From Burkholderia sp. WSM2230 (GTDB taxonomy: Bacteria > Pseudomonadota > Gammaproteobacteria > Burkholderiales > Burkholderiaceae), in assembly GCF_000472445.1 (NCBI RefSeq), contig NZ_AXAJ01000008.1:1-63106 (forward strand): a DNA stretch of 63,106 nucleotides, written 5' to 3'. The notes beneath the pieces were generated by a model that ran no database searches, had not been told where the DNA came from, and saw nothing but the letters and a program-made list of their open reading frames with translations. Positions 17,599 to 26,574 of the stretch are shown here, one piece after another; position 1 is the stretch's first letter; the number at the start of each line of letters is the position of its first letter. The position numbers and the translations under genes were made by a program.

Positions 17599-18372
17599 AT
17601 GGATATCGATTTTGAGTGCACGATGTGCGGCAAGTGTTGCCACGATCTGCGTTTGCCGTTGACGGCAACCGAGGCCGTTGCCTGGCTGGAGGGCGGCAAC
17701 GATGTGCAGATTCTCTGCGAGGCGTTACCGTGGCCAGAAGAGCCACCTGAGGACAATCGTGAGGCCGCGCAAAAGCGTCGTCGTTCGTTTGCCGCGATGA
17801 GTGGGTCGTTGCCGGCGAGAGTCGTGGTCATTCTGGCGGGCACGCATGCGGGCCCCTGCCCGAATCTCCGCCCCGACATGCGCTGCGGTATCTATGAAAA
17901 AAGGCCGCTGGTGTGCCGTATCTATCCGGCGGAAATCAATCCATTCATCGCGCTTATGCCGCAGCACAAGGCCTGTCCGCCAGAAGCCTGGACGCCTGGA
18001 CTACCGCCGCTGCTGCGCGCTGGCAAGCTGGTCGATCCGGACGTACTGGCACTGATCCAGCAATCGCGCGATGCCGATGCGAACGACGTCCCCATCAAGC
18101 AGCAGGTGTGTGCGTTGCTGGGTATCAATCAGGCTGCGGTGTCGAACGAAGGCTTTGTCGCGCATTCGCCCGATCGCGTTGATCTGATGGCGGCGCTACG
18201 TCAGGCAAGCAGCGAACCCGCCGTGCCCGCGCTGTCGCCGACGTGGCGTTTCGTATCAAAGCGCCGGACGACTGTCGAGGTGCTTGCGTCAGTGGGAGCG
18301 CTTGGTTCTCTCGTCGATGCGAACAGTATTCCGGCGTTCGAATACCTGGGGCTTTCGACGGTCTCTGACTGA
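17599..18372 (+). CDS. YkgJ-family cysteine-cluster protein
   Basis: Protein of 257 residues with the YkgJ zinc/iron-chelating cluster. Cysteines 7, 10, 13 and 14 (CTMCGKCC) form the first half, and CPNLRPDMRCGIYEKRPLVCR near residues 90-113 the second. The family binds a metal or Fe-S centre, but its function is not established. The C-terminal third (from about residue 185) has no recognised domain. It stands alone and converges on the AhpD-like gene. Confidence 0.85.
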   Translation: MDIDFECTMCGKCCHDLRLPLTATEAVAWLEGGNDVQILCEALPWPEEPPEDNREAAQKRRRSFAAMSGSLPARVVVILAGTHAGPCPNLRPDMRCGIYEKRPLVCRIYPAEINPFIALMPQHKACPPEAWTPGLPPLLRAGKLVDPDVLALIQQSRDADANDVPIKQQVCALLGINQAAVSNEGFVAHSPDRVDLMAALRQASSEPAVPALSPTWRFVSKRRTTVEVLASVGALGSLVDANSIPAFEYLGLSTVSD

Positions 18373-18577
18373 AGGCCGCCACCGCGCAATTTGTACGAGT
18401 CGAACGGCCCGTACCACACCATCGCGTGGCCGAGCCGGCTGCGGGTCAGGCGTGCCTCGCCTTCCGGGAAACTCTCGGCCAGGTCTGCCAGGCGTCCTGA
18501 GCGAAAAAGCCACCTGTCCTGACGAAAGAAGCGTGAAAACCGGACAGGACATGATCCGAGGGCGGCTAGCGCCGACC

Positions 18578-19126
18578 TCAGTTCTCCCACTCATGCGACC
18601 GGAACATTTCTTCCAGTGGCGGCTTGGTAACGCTCGCTGTGTAGTTCGTGATAGTCGATGCAGCGACTACAAGGATAACGTCCAGCACTAGTGATGCATC
18701 GAAGCCCGAGGCAGTGAATGCGGCGACGTCTTCGTCAGCAATGCGGCCTCTTGTTTCGATAAGCGTACGCGCGAGGCGTGACAATGCCGCGAGCTTGACG
18801 TCCGTCGGCAGACGGCCTTCGCGAACCGCGTGCACGTCCGCCTCGCTCAAACCTTCCTTGAGGGCTAGAAACGAGTGGAACGCGACCGGCCATGTCGCAC
18901 CGTTTGTAACCGCATTAGTTAGCAGCAGAGTCTGGACTTCGGCTTCTGTAAAGGTGCCGCCGTGCACCTGCTGGAACACGCCGACGAGGCCTTTGATAAG
19001 CCTGGGGGAGCCCGCAATAGCACCGGCGATGTTCGGCACCATGCCAAATGCCTGCGCCAATCCGTTTAGTGCGGGCTTCGATTGATCAGGAGCAGAGTCA
19101 AGGGTGTAGACGGGAAAGTTAGCCAT
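18578..19126 (-). CDS. AhpD-like (carboxymuconolactone decarboxylase) family protein lacking the CxxC motif
   Basis: All-helical protein of 182 residues of the AhpD-like superfamily. The core block that normally reads NxCxYCxxxH is N75-G-A-T-W-P-V-A-F-H84: both cysteines are replaced (Ala77, Pro80), while the histidine remains. It therefore cannot work as a thiol peroxidase of the AhpD type. Compare the gene at 41895-42440, which keeps both. The ATG at 19126 is the family start. The XRE regulator lies 119 bases upstream in the same direction, with a 17-bp palindrome between them. Confidence 0.82.
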   Translation of the reverse strand: MANFPVYTLDSAPDQSKPALNGLAQAFGMVPNIAGAIAGSPRLIKGLVGVFQQVHGGTFTEAEVQTLLLTNAVTNGATWPVAFHSFLALKEGLSEADVHAVREGRLPTDVKLAALSRLARTLIETRGRIADEDVAAFTASGFDASLVLDVILVVAASTITNYTASVTKPPLEEMFRSHEWEN

Positions 19127-19206
19127 GATGTTCCGTTGGAGTTGGACGCGTCGATGAAAAACATTGGACGACAAGCGCAGAATAACGACGGCTCCAGCCC
19201 TGAACA

Positions 19207-19223
19207 ATTACATTGGATGTAAT
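19207..19223. promoter_or_regulatory. 17-bp palindrome upstream of the AhpD-like gene
   Basis: ATTACATTGGATGTAAT has 7-bp arms around a TGG centre. It lies 80 bases upstream of the AhpD-like gene and 22 bases after the end of the XRE regulator gene. This is the right size and place for an operator bound by that regulator. Confidence 0.45.
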
Positions 19224-19245
19224 AACGTACCGCGTCCTCGGCCCA

Positions 19246-20082
19246 CTATGGCCTGCCCGTTTTCAACAACGTCAGATGCCTGGATTCGGTTGCATCGTCA
19301 GCAGGAAACATGCATTCAATACGCAGTTCCTGCGAGGCAACGGTCACCGGGGCGCCGACGGTGGTGACCATGGAAAAGTAGCTGAGCACCGTCCCGTCCT
19401 TGACAAAATTGAGCGGCACCATCGGCAGGCTCGACGCCGAGGCAAGGCTTTCTTGCGACTGCCATTCGGGTCGGACGTCGGGATAGGCGAGCAGCGCATC
19501 GAGCAGCTTCTGCGTCTGCCGATCGACGACATACCCCACCGCCTCTCTTCGCACGCGCTGGATGAGGCTACGCGCCACTGCCTCCCAATCGGCAAGATGC
19601 GGACGCATGCCATGAGGATCGAACATCAAATGCAGCAGGTTGCGAGGCCCGGTACGCGCGTCCATATCGAGAAAACAGTTGAAGAAACGCGGAGCGGCGC
19701 GGTTTGTCATCAACACGTTCCAGTATCGGTCCATGACGACCGCGGGAAACGGCTCATGTTGCTGCAGCAGACGTCGCGCAGCACGTGTAATCACCGACAT
19801 CTCTTCAGCGTTCCAGCTTGCCTCGGAATACATCGGCGCGTAGCCCGCGGACAGCAGTAATGCGTTGCGCTCGCGCAGCGGAACGCCCAGTGACTGGGCG
19901 ATGTTCAGTAGGGTTTGGCGCCCGGGGACGCTTTTTCCGCTTTCAATGAAGCTGACCTGACGTTGCGAGACACCCGCGTCGAGCGACAGGTCCATCTGGC
20001 TGACCCCTCGCACTTCCCGCCAATAGCGGAGCAGTTCCCCCAGTTGATTAGATACCGTAAGGTTGGGGTCGGTTTTACTCAT
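19246..20082 (-). CDS. XRE-family regulator with MmyB-like ligand-binding domain
   Basis: Transcription factor of 278 residues. The Cro/C1-type helix-turn-helix is at about residues 16-70 (LGELLRYWREVRGVSQMDLS, DAGVSQRQVSFIESGKS). The MmyB-like PAS-type ligand-binding domain follows (PFPAVVMDRYWNVLMTNRAA, then a conserved W near 195). Members of this family sense small hydrophobic ligands and usually repress a neighbouring oxidoreductase gene. The frame is open upstream, but the ATG at 20082 gives the standard start. It probably controls the AhpD-like gene downstream and itself. Confidence 0.88.
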   Translation of the reverse strand: MSKTDPNLTVSNQLGELLRYWREVRGVSQMDLSLDAGVSQRQVSFIESGKSVPGRQTLLNIAQSLGVPLRERNALLLSAGYAPMYSEASWNAEEMSVITRAARRLLQQHEPFPAVVMDRYWNVLMTNRAAPRFFNCFLDMDARTGPRNLLHLMFDPHGMRPHLADWEAVARSLIQRVRREAVGYVVDRQTQKLLDALLAYPDVRPEWQSQESLASASSLPMVPLNFVKDGTVLSYFSMVTTVGAPVTVASQELRIECMFPADDATESRHLTLLKTGRP

Positions 20083-21748
20083 GATGTGTACGTTGTTGCA
20101 GGGATGAATGCCAGAGGGTGCGTACCCATGGTATGTGCTCAATTCTGGACGGAGGCCCGGACGTTGGACGGTTAAATGGCCACGGTGGACCGAATTCGAC
20201 ATAGCCTTGCCAACGTAAAGGTGCGCAGATAGTGTACGAAGGCGTACGAGGTTGCGTGCGGTGGCGGCCGCTTTACCTGCATCAACGAGCGAGACGTCAG
20301 GGCAGGGGCCGAGGCTAAAGAAGTTCTCTTTGCCAGTACTCTCGCTCGGTAGGCGGTAGCGTAGCAGCCACGTCCTGGTACCGTTTGACCGGACTCTCAG
20401 TGCGAGGCCATCTACATCGGCGGGAAGGTACGGTTGCGCCCGCGGCTTGGCGGCGCGAAAGACGAGTTCCGACTTCCATTTGAGACTCGGCGTTCATACC
20501 TGAGCGCGGCTGACCGACCGGAGAAAGACGCATCGCTCAGACTGAGTAATGGATATCCGCAAAATCACCACAACCGATTCCTTCAAACCGCTGCGCTTGT
20601 CGAAGCGGCCAAGCGATCTGCGCATGCCGCTCGAAAGTCTTCCCTGCCCGATCGGTGAGCGGGACTCTGGCGAGGCGCCTGGCGACAATCATCTACGGGG
20701 ATTAGTCGGCGACCAGGCGGTCTTCCAGCACATAGAGCTGTTGCCACATACCGGGAAAGGCCACCGCCAGGAGGTGGACGCGAGATACGGACGCATGAAC
20801 GGTGAGCTATATGCTGGTTTGAAAGAAGTCTTCGGCAGGATTAGCGCGATGGAGGTTGGCGCCTTGGGATCGGACGCGTCAATGACCAGTGCCGCCGAAC
20901 TGGCCAGCTTTCACACTTTGCAGAGGTGGGTGCCAGGCGTTGATGACGGGCGCCACCTGTTCGCCTTCCGTTCCCGAGACGGAGAGTGGGCCGGCTTCCG
21001 CTGGCGTGAAGAAAGCTTCCGGTTTCGCAGGGGCGCGCTCGTGGGGTTTTCTTTGACCTCAGTGCCCGCCAAGATGCCGGGAGGATTTGAAGTGTGGGTC
21101 GGTTGCGTGCCGCGTCCGGAACGGGGGACCCGATGCAAGCGATAAATGCGTCGAGGCAAGCTCCTGTTATCTGGATGACCGCTGGACGGCGGAAGTAGGG
21201 TTTGCGCTGCTATCCGTAATGGTCGGCGTGGCAAACTTCCTCGGTACCGCGTTGACCACCCGTCAGGTCATGGACGTTTGACACTTTCCGACGCCGGCCC
21301 GCTGAATATCGGCAGTTCGGGCCGATGCATCGGTCATCGACCGCCCGGCAAAGATTCGATTTCCACTGTCCGACTATGAACTGGTCGATTGTCCGATCCC
21401 GGTCGACGTGAACCGAAACGCATCGGGCGGCAAGCGGCCATGAAGCGTCATTCACCTACTCCCTCGGGCGGACAGTCAGACGTCGCATCCGCAATGCAAA
21501 CGGTCATCGACCTTCGCCGGGAACACACTGCCCGTCGAGCGGTTTCGAGCCGATTTCGCAAGCGCGTCAAAAGGCCCCACACGAGAAGCGGCCGCAAACG
21601 GCGAGTCAAGTAGGCGCAAAAAGCAGAGGTATCGGCATGCATTCGCGATTCCAGCGGCTATTCTTCAGACGCTGCGACTGACGCGTTTCAGGTCGGCTCC
21701 CGCGGGTCGTCGTCAGCCATTCCGCGCTCCGCGCGGAAAGGGGGTTGT
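20083..21748. other. Gene-poor region before the exoprotein gene
   Basis: About 1.65 kb in which I recognise no gene. One open frame of 198 codons is listed separately. Several short frames on the minus strand are arginine- and proline-rich and not convincing. The stretch next to 21749 must hold the promoter of the exoprotein gene. The region separates regulator/enzyme genes from the exoprotein and looks like accumulated remnants. Confidence 0.5.
20549..21145 (+). CDS. Unrecognised open frame, 198 codons
   Basis: The frame begins MDIRKITTTDSFKPLRLSKR. Its central part (TLQRWVPGVDDGRHLFAFRS, EWAGFRWREESFRFRRGALVGF) looks more protein-like than the ends, with aromatic residues not expected of a random GC-rich frame. 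I recognise no family, and no good ribosome-binding site is present. It may be the relic of a longer gene. Confidence 0.25.
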   Translation: MDIRKITTTDSFKPLRLSKRPSDLRMPLESLPCPIGERDSGEAPGDNHLRGLVGDQAVFQHIELLPHTGKGHRQEVDARYGRMNGELYAGLKEVFGRISAMEVGALGSDASMTSAAELASFHTLQRWVPGVDDGRHLFAFRSRDGEWAGFRWREESFRFRRGALVGFSLTSVPAKMPGGFEVWVGCVPRPERGTRCKR

Positions 21749-24103
21749 ATGTCAAATCCAAAGCCACCTCGGCCCGCGCTACTACGCGCACCGCGTCGTG
21801 GCCAGTCACGCGGACGCCGGTGGCTCGTCATCGGTGGCGCGCTCACCGGACTGTCCTTTACCCAGGCGACGCTCGCGGCGGGCACACTTCCACGAGGCGG
21901 CACTTATGTAGCGGGCACGGGCACGATAGCCAGCAACGGGAACGGTCTCGTCATCACCCAACCCGGTTCGACGCGCGGCGTGATCGACTGGGACAGTTTC
22001 TCGATCGGCAGGCACAACAGCGTGATGTTCGATAACGGCTCGGGCGCGACGCTGAACCGGGTAACGGGCGGCTCGCCGTCGGCCATTCTCGGCAGGCTCA
22101 GTGCAACGGGAAGCCTCTATGTGATCAATCCGCAAGGCATCGTTGTCGGCCCATCGGGCGTGATCAGCACGGGCGGCCGCTTCGTCGCGTCGACGCTCGA
22201 TGTCTGCAACTGCGCATTCATGACCGGGAGCAGCGCGCTAACATTCTCGGGCGACTCCGCTGCAAGCGTAATCAACCTGGGCAAGGTCAGTTCGAGCGGC
22301 GGGGATGTGTTCCTGATCGCCCGGCGTGCCGCCATCAACGCGGGCACTATCACCGCACCCAACGGTACGGCGGAACTGGCTGTCGGCGAGACCGTGCTGC
22401 TGCAGGACTCGGCCAGCAGCAAGCAGGTGTTCGTGCAGACGGGCAGTCAGGGCACTGTGGTCAACAAGGGGGCCATCGACGCCGCGCAGGTCAGCCTGCA
22501 GGCCGCCGATGGCAACGTGTATGCGCTTGCAGGCGGCGGCACGCGCATCCGCGCGACGGGCACGGCAAGCCGCAACGGCCATGTATGGCTGGTCGCCGAC
22601 AGCGGCCGCGTCGAGCAGTTCGGCAAGATCGCCGCAAGCAACGCGGACGGCAGCGGCGGAACGGTCGATACACAAGCGGCACAACTGACGTTCGGCAGGC
22701 ACGCGGTGGTCGATGCAGGCCGGTGGCATCTCTCGACGCCCGCTTTCACCATCGATGATGTCGCAGTGCATGCGTTGCAGCGCAGTCTGAACGCGGGCAC
22801 TTCGGTCGACGTGACCACGACGGGCGCGAACGGCGCGACGGGCGACCTCAGCGTCGCGTCGAGCCTGCGCTGGTCCGGTCCGGCCTCGCTCACGCTCGCC
22901 GCGTACCACGACGTCTCTGTGACGACGGGTACGACCATCGCGAACGCCGGTGCGGGCAACCTGACGTTGCGCGCCGACGCGTCGGGAATTGACAACGGTG
23001 GCAGCGTCATCAACAACGGCACGATCGACTGGTCGAAGAGTACGGGCATCGTCAGCGCGCTCTACGATATGAACGGTAGTTACAGCCCCGGCACGCTTGT
23101 CGCCAATCCGGTATGGAGCGCACCGCTTTACAGCGGGCTCGTGACACAGATAACTGGTTATCAACTCGTCAATTCGGTCACGGACTTGCAGAACATCCAG
23201 AACAATCTGGCCGGCAATTACGCACTCGGCAAGGACATCGATGGGAGCAATTTCGCGTTCGTAACACTCGCTCAGACTCCCTTCCCTGGGGTTCCGATTA
23301 TGTTCACGGGCCAGTTCACGGGCCAGTTCGACGGTATGTGGCATACGATTTCCAACGTCTTGCCGAGCGATCTCGCGATTTTTGGTGAGATTGGCGCAAC
23401 CGGTGTCGTGCGCGACGTGAACGTCAACTCGAACGTCAGCCTCACGGCTCCCCCTGAAACCTTACCCCTCGGCGCCGGAATACTGGCCTTCTATAACTAC
23501 GGAACGATCGCCAACGTCTTCACCTCCGGGGCCTTTGGCACACAGGTCAGCAATTCATACACCGAGATCGCCGGACTTGTCGCTGAGAACGACGGGCTGA
23601 TCGCGCGCTCGGGCAGCAGCGCAACCCTCCAGGGGGGCAGTGCCGCCGGGCTGGCCCTCACTAACGGAGGCACCATCACCGAGTCATACACAACCGGATC
23701 AGTCACCGGATCTGAACGTTCCTTCGTCTCCGCGGGAGGACTCGTGTTGGGCAACGAAAGTGTCATGTACGTGGGACACGGAGGAACGATCATACAAGGA
23801 ACGATCACTCAGTCTTTCGCGGCGGGTCCCGTGAGTTCGGGCACGACCGGCGGTTCGACCGCGGCCGGCGGCATCTGCGTACCCGCTTGCGGTGGCATCA
23901 TTGGGAGCGACGTTTACTGGAACGTACAGACAACCGGACAGTCGTCGAGCGGCGGCAACCTGCCAGCGTCGAACGGGCTCACTACGGCCCAGATGAGCGA
24001 CCCGGCCAGTTTTGTTGGCTGGGACTTCGGGCCGAACGGCGCATGGACGATGCCGCCCGGAGCGACGCACCCTGTTCTGACGTGGCAAGTCATCGGGCAC
24101 TGA
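21749..24103 (+). CDS. Filamentous haemagglutinin-type exoprotein (two-partner secretion, TpsA)
   Basis: Secreted protein of 784 residues. The basic N-terminus (LLRAPRRGQSRGRRW) with a hydrophobic segment ending ATLAAG near residue 45 is an extended signal peptide. The haemagglutinin/TPS domain covers about residues 45-160: ITQPGSTRGVIDWDSFSIG, then NPQG at 127-130 as the variant of the NPNGI motif. Beta-helix repeats follow, and in the second half GLUG-like motifs (GTIANVFTSGAFG, GGTITESYTTGSV). Export needs a TpsB (FhaC/ShlB) outer-membrane partner, which is not in the window. Short for an adhesin. Its end abuts a truncated transporter gene. Confidence 0.87.
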   Translation: MSNPKPPRPALLRAPRRGQSRGRRWLVIGGALTGLSFTQATLAAGTLPRGGTYVAGTGTIASNGNGLVITQPGSTRGVIDWDSFSIGRHNSVMFDNGSGATLNRVTGGSPSAILGRLSATGSLYVINPQGIVVGPSGVISTGGRFVASTLDVCNCAFMTGSSALTFSGDSAASVINLGKVSSSGGDVFLIARRAAINAGTITAPNGTAELAVGETVLLQDSASSKQVFVQTGSQGTVVNKGAIDAAQVSLQAADGNVYALAGGGTRIRATGTASRNGHVWLVADSGRVEQFGKIAASNADGSGGTVDTQAAQLTFGRHAVVDAGRWHLSTPAFTIDDVAVHALQRSLNAGTSVDVTTTGANGATGDLSVASSLRWSGPASLTLAAYHDVSVTTGTTIANAGAGNLTLRADASGIDNGGSVINNGTIDWSKSTGIVSALYDMNGSYSPGTLVANPVWSAPLYSGLVTQITGYQLVNSVTDLQNIQNNLAGNYALGKDIDGSNFAFVTLAQTPFPGVPIMFTGQFTGQFDGMWHTISNVLPSDLAIFGEIGATGVVRDVNVNSNVSLTAPPETLPLGAGILAFYNYGTIANVFTSGAFGTQVSNSYTEIAGLVAENDGLIARSGSSATLQGGSAAGLALTNGGTITESYTTGSVTGSERSFVSAGGLVLGNESVMYVGHGGTIIQGTITQSFAAGPVSSGTTGGSTAAGGICVPACGGIIGSDVYWNVQTTGQSSSGGNLPASNGLTTAQMSDPASFVGWDFGPNGAWTMPPGATHPVLTWQVIGH

Positions 24104-24486
24104 ACCTTAGCCACCAGAATGCCGACTTGCTGGTAAGTGGGCAGCAGTCCCATGAGGAACGACGATGCGCCCATTACCGAAACCGTGATGAGCATCAGAT
24201 TGCGGGCCCAGGGGTCGCCGAGCATTCCGCAAATCACTGCGCCCAGCGGACGAGCGGCCAGCCCCGCCCAGAAGCTCGCCAGCGACGCAAGCAGCGAGGC
24301 GGTCGGATCGAGCGACGGAAAGAACAGCTTCGAAAAAATCGTGGCCGCGACGACGACCTACAACGCGAAGTCAAACCATTTCAGCGCCGTGCCGACGGTG
24401 GCACCTGCCACCGCGCGACGTGCCATCATGTGATCTTGTGAGGATCGTTCGCCCGCCGCAAGATTTGGGTCTGCGATGACTGACAT
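24104..24486 (-). pseudogene. Truncated MHS-family MFS transporter
   Basis: The minus strand encodes a metabolite/H+ symporter start: MSVIADPNLAAGERSSQDHM, then RRAVAGATVGTALKWFDFAL. A TAG at 24358-24360 interrupts this where the family has Tyr. The same frame continues with ATIFSKLFFPSLDPTASLLA, ARPLGAVICGMLGD and LITVSVMGASSFLMGLLPTY. Homology stops at about 24110, right at the end of the exoprotein gene, so roughly three quarters of the transporter is gone. The original ATG at 24486 still has a GAGGAG site. This is a dead gene. Confidence 0.8.
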
Positions 24487-24608
24487 ACGTGTCTCCTCGG
24501 TATTTCGTGACGTTCGCTTCTCGCGGCGAACAGATGCTATTGTTTGCGCTGCGAAAGCGGCACGTTCCGCACCGGAACTGCGTTTCATATCACGAAGATC
24601 GACAAAAG

Positions 24609-24779
24609 ATGTCGCTCAAGAACGGACTGAGAGTGCTTGATTTCCTTGCGTCGCAAGGCGAAGGCGCGGGGCTCACGAATACCATTGCTGCGTTAAAAGT
24701 GTCAGCGGCGAGCCTAATGCAATGCGTCAGCCGCGCCGCAGCGCGGCTATCGGCAAGCTCATTCAGAAACGGCGAGTGA
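24609..24779 (+). pseudogene. Truncated IclR-family regulator
   Basis: From the ATG at 24609 the frame reads MSLKNGLRVLDFLASQGEGA, then GLTNTIAALKVSAASLM. This matches the helix-turn-helix start of IclR regulators (SLKNGLRVLEFL...GLTEIAxALxVSxASAYRYV). Similarity fades near 24735 and the frame stops at 24779; the effector domain is absent. It was divergent from the broken MHS transporter, a common regulator-transporter arrangement, so both decayed together. Confidence 0.65.
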
Positions 24780-24807
24780 CGTTCAGTCAGACTCCACTCG
24801 CCGTTTC
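24766..24807. terminator. 13-bp perfect inverted repeat, possible terminator of the esterase operon
   Basis: GAAACGGCGAGTG (24766-24778) and CACTCGCCGTTTC (24795-24807) form a perfect 13-bp stem with a 16-base loop. It lies 47 bases beyond the stop of the feruloyl esterase gene, at the end of a three-gene operon. No strong T tract follows. Confidence 0.5.
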
Positions 24808-24853
24808 AGAGTGGCGTAAACTCCTGGACAGCGGTCCCCTGCTCACCAGCTCA

Positions 24854-26563
24854 TCAACTGCAGGCGAAGCTCGACGCGGAGTTGATATCGCCGCCCTTGT
24901 AGCGCGCAACCTTGGGATAGGCGCAGAGCGGCCGGGTGCGATTTGCGCCCCAATCAGCCGGCACTTCCGGGTTAGGTATGGCGTTGCTTGCATCACGCGC
25001 GGTCGCCACGACGCTATCGGGTGCCTTGCCTTGTTCTACCCACGCAATCATCGGCGTCAGCATGTCGAACTGGTCTGCAGTAGGACCACCCGAGCAGTGG
25101 TTCATCCCCGCAACGGTGTACAGGCGCGCGAAGTTGCTCGCGTCGCCGGCGTTAGCCGTCATGAGACGCTGATACCAGTCCGTCGTGTCGCTGGATGAGA
25201 AAACCGGGTCGCTCGTGCCGTGATAGACAATCAGCTTCGCGCCCCGGCTTTTCAGTGCCGAAAGATTTGTTTCGTCAGGCGGCGTCATGAACGACCACGA
25301 CGACTCGCTATAGGCGCCGCTCGTCGCAAAGATCTTTGGCGCGTCGGTGTCCATGCTGAAGTTTAGCGCGTAAGCCGACAACTGACTGAGCACGGATGCG
25401 TTTTGCGGCGGTGTGGTAAATGTGAAAGCCGCGGCGCCGGGATCCAGCGTGATGGAATTGCTCTGCTTCCACTGCGCCCAGCCCGAGCCGCTAATGCCAG
25501 CGTCGTAGGGGAAGCTTGCATAGAGGGTGGTGCCAGCGCTGTTGCGTGCCCCGGAGAACACATTGCCGAGCGCATCTTTTTGTGCGCTGGTCAGACAAGT
25601 GCCATCGCGATTGTTGGCGGAGCAGGTCGGGACATCACGCGCGAGATCGAAGTTCGCCTGACAGGCCTTGATATCATGCACCATGCCATCGGTCGCCCCA
25701 TCGAGCGCATCGCACTTGGCAATGATGTGCGACGCAACCATTTGCCGCTCTGCCGCCGTCAATCCGGTTGTGATATCGGGGAGACCGCTTGCCGTTGTCG
25801 CGGTCGCGACCTTGGCGAACTGTTGCGCGCTCCACATTTCACCGATCGCGGCCTTTGGCAGATGAACACCTGGATCGCCTGCAATGATGCCGTCGTAGTC
25901 TGCCGCGTAGCGCGCCGCTGCGACCATCGCGTGGCGGCCGCCGTTCGAGCATCCCTCAAAGTAGCTGCGGTCCGGGCCCTTGCCGTAAGCCGTCTTGATG
26001 ACCTGCTTGGCCATCGGCGTTAGCTTGGCTACGGCCTGGTAGCCATAGTCGAGCCGTGCCTGTGGATCCAGCCCGAAAAGCGGGTTCTGCGACGATGAAT
26101 GCCCAGCGTCCGAACTGATGACCGCGAAGCCCATATTGAGCGCATTGTTGAGCGGACCACCGCCACTGATGACGCCTGTGGCTGGCACGACGTTGCCGTC
26201 GAGGCCGCCGTTTGCTTGATAGAAGAAGCGCCCGTTCCACGCTAGCGGCAAACGCATTTCAAAGCCGATCGCGTACGTCTTTCCGTCGACGGAGCTTACG
26301 CGCTGATTCATCGTGCCTTCGATAACACAATGTTCTGGCACGGCCTTGCCCGCGATGGTCAGCGTGCCCGCGGACACGTCCTTGACTGACGTAAAGGTGG
26401 TATTCGCGAAGGCGAGCTTTGCTGCAAGTGCGTCGCACGTGCCCGCGAGACTGGCTGGGCTCGCGGCGCTCAATTGCGGCGGTGATGAGCTTAGATTGTC
26501 CGAACTGCCGCCGCATGCCGCTACGGTCGTGCAAACGAGTGCTGCAATCACTGTCTTTTTCAC
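24854..26563 (-). CDS. Tannase/feruloyl esterase family lipoprotein
   Basis: Exported esterase of 569 residues (tannase and feruloyl esterase family). The N-terminus MKKTVIAALVCTTVAACGGS is a lipoprotein signal with the lipobox VAAC, so the enzyme is anchored to a membrane. The nucleophile serine is in FEGCSNGGRHA (C-S-x-G-G), the acid in YHGTSDPVF, and the histidine in AGMNHCSGG; the two cysteines next to Ser and His form the family's disulfide. It would cut ferulate or related acids from plant esters. It is the last gene of an operon with a porin (11 bases upstream) and an aromatic-acid importer, opposite the ferulate catabolic genes. Confidence 0.9.
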   Translation of the reverse strand: MKKTVIAALVCTTVAACGGSSDNLSSSPPQLSAASPASLAGTCDALAAKLAFANTTFTSVKDVSAGTLTIAGKAVPEHCVIEGTMNQRVSSVDGKTYAIGFEMRLPLAWNGRFFYQANGGLDGNVVPATGVISGGGPLNNALNMGFAVISSDAGHSSSQNPLFGLDPQARLDYGYQAVAKLTPMAKQVIKTAYGKGPDRSYFEGCSNGGRHAMVAAARYAADYDGIIAGDPGVHLPKAAIGEMWSAQQFAKVATATTASGLPDITTGLTAAERQMVASHIIAKCDALDGATDGMVHDIKACQANFDLARDVPTCSANNRDGTCLTSAQKDALGNVFSGARNSAGTTLYASFPYDAGISGSGWAQWKQSNSITLDPGAAAFTFTTPPQNASVLSQLSAYALNFSMDTDAPKIFATSGAYSESSWSFMTPPDETNLSALKSRGAKLIVYHGTSDPVFSSSDTTDWYQRLMTANAGDASNFARLYTVAGMNHCSGGPTADQFDMLTPMIAWVEQGKAPDSVVATARDASNAIPNPEVPADWGANRTRPLCAYPKVARYKGGDINSASSFACS

Positions 26564-26574
26564 GGAATGCCTCC

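Noticed and set aside
18509..18555. CCTGTCC/GGACAGG inverted repeat after the cysteine-cluster gene
   Set aside because: The stem is only 7 bp with a loop of more than 20 bases; too weak to call a terminator or mobile-element end.
20083..21748. A TpsB (FhaC/ShlB) partner gene upstream of the exoprotein
   Set aside because: No frame there has a POTRA or beta-barrel pattern; the longest (198 codons) has no resemblance to the family.
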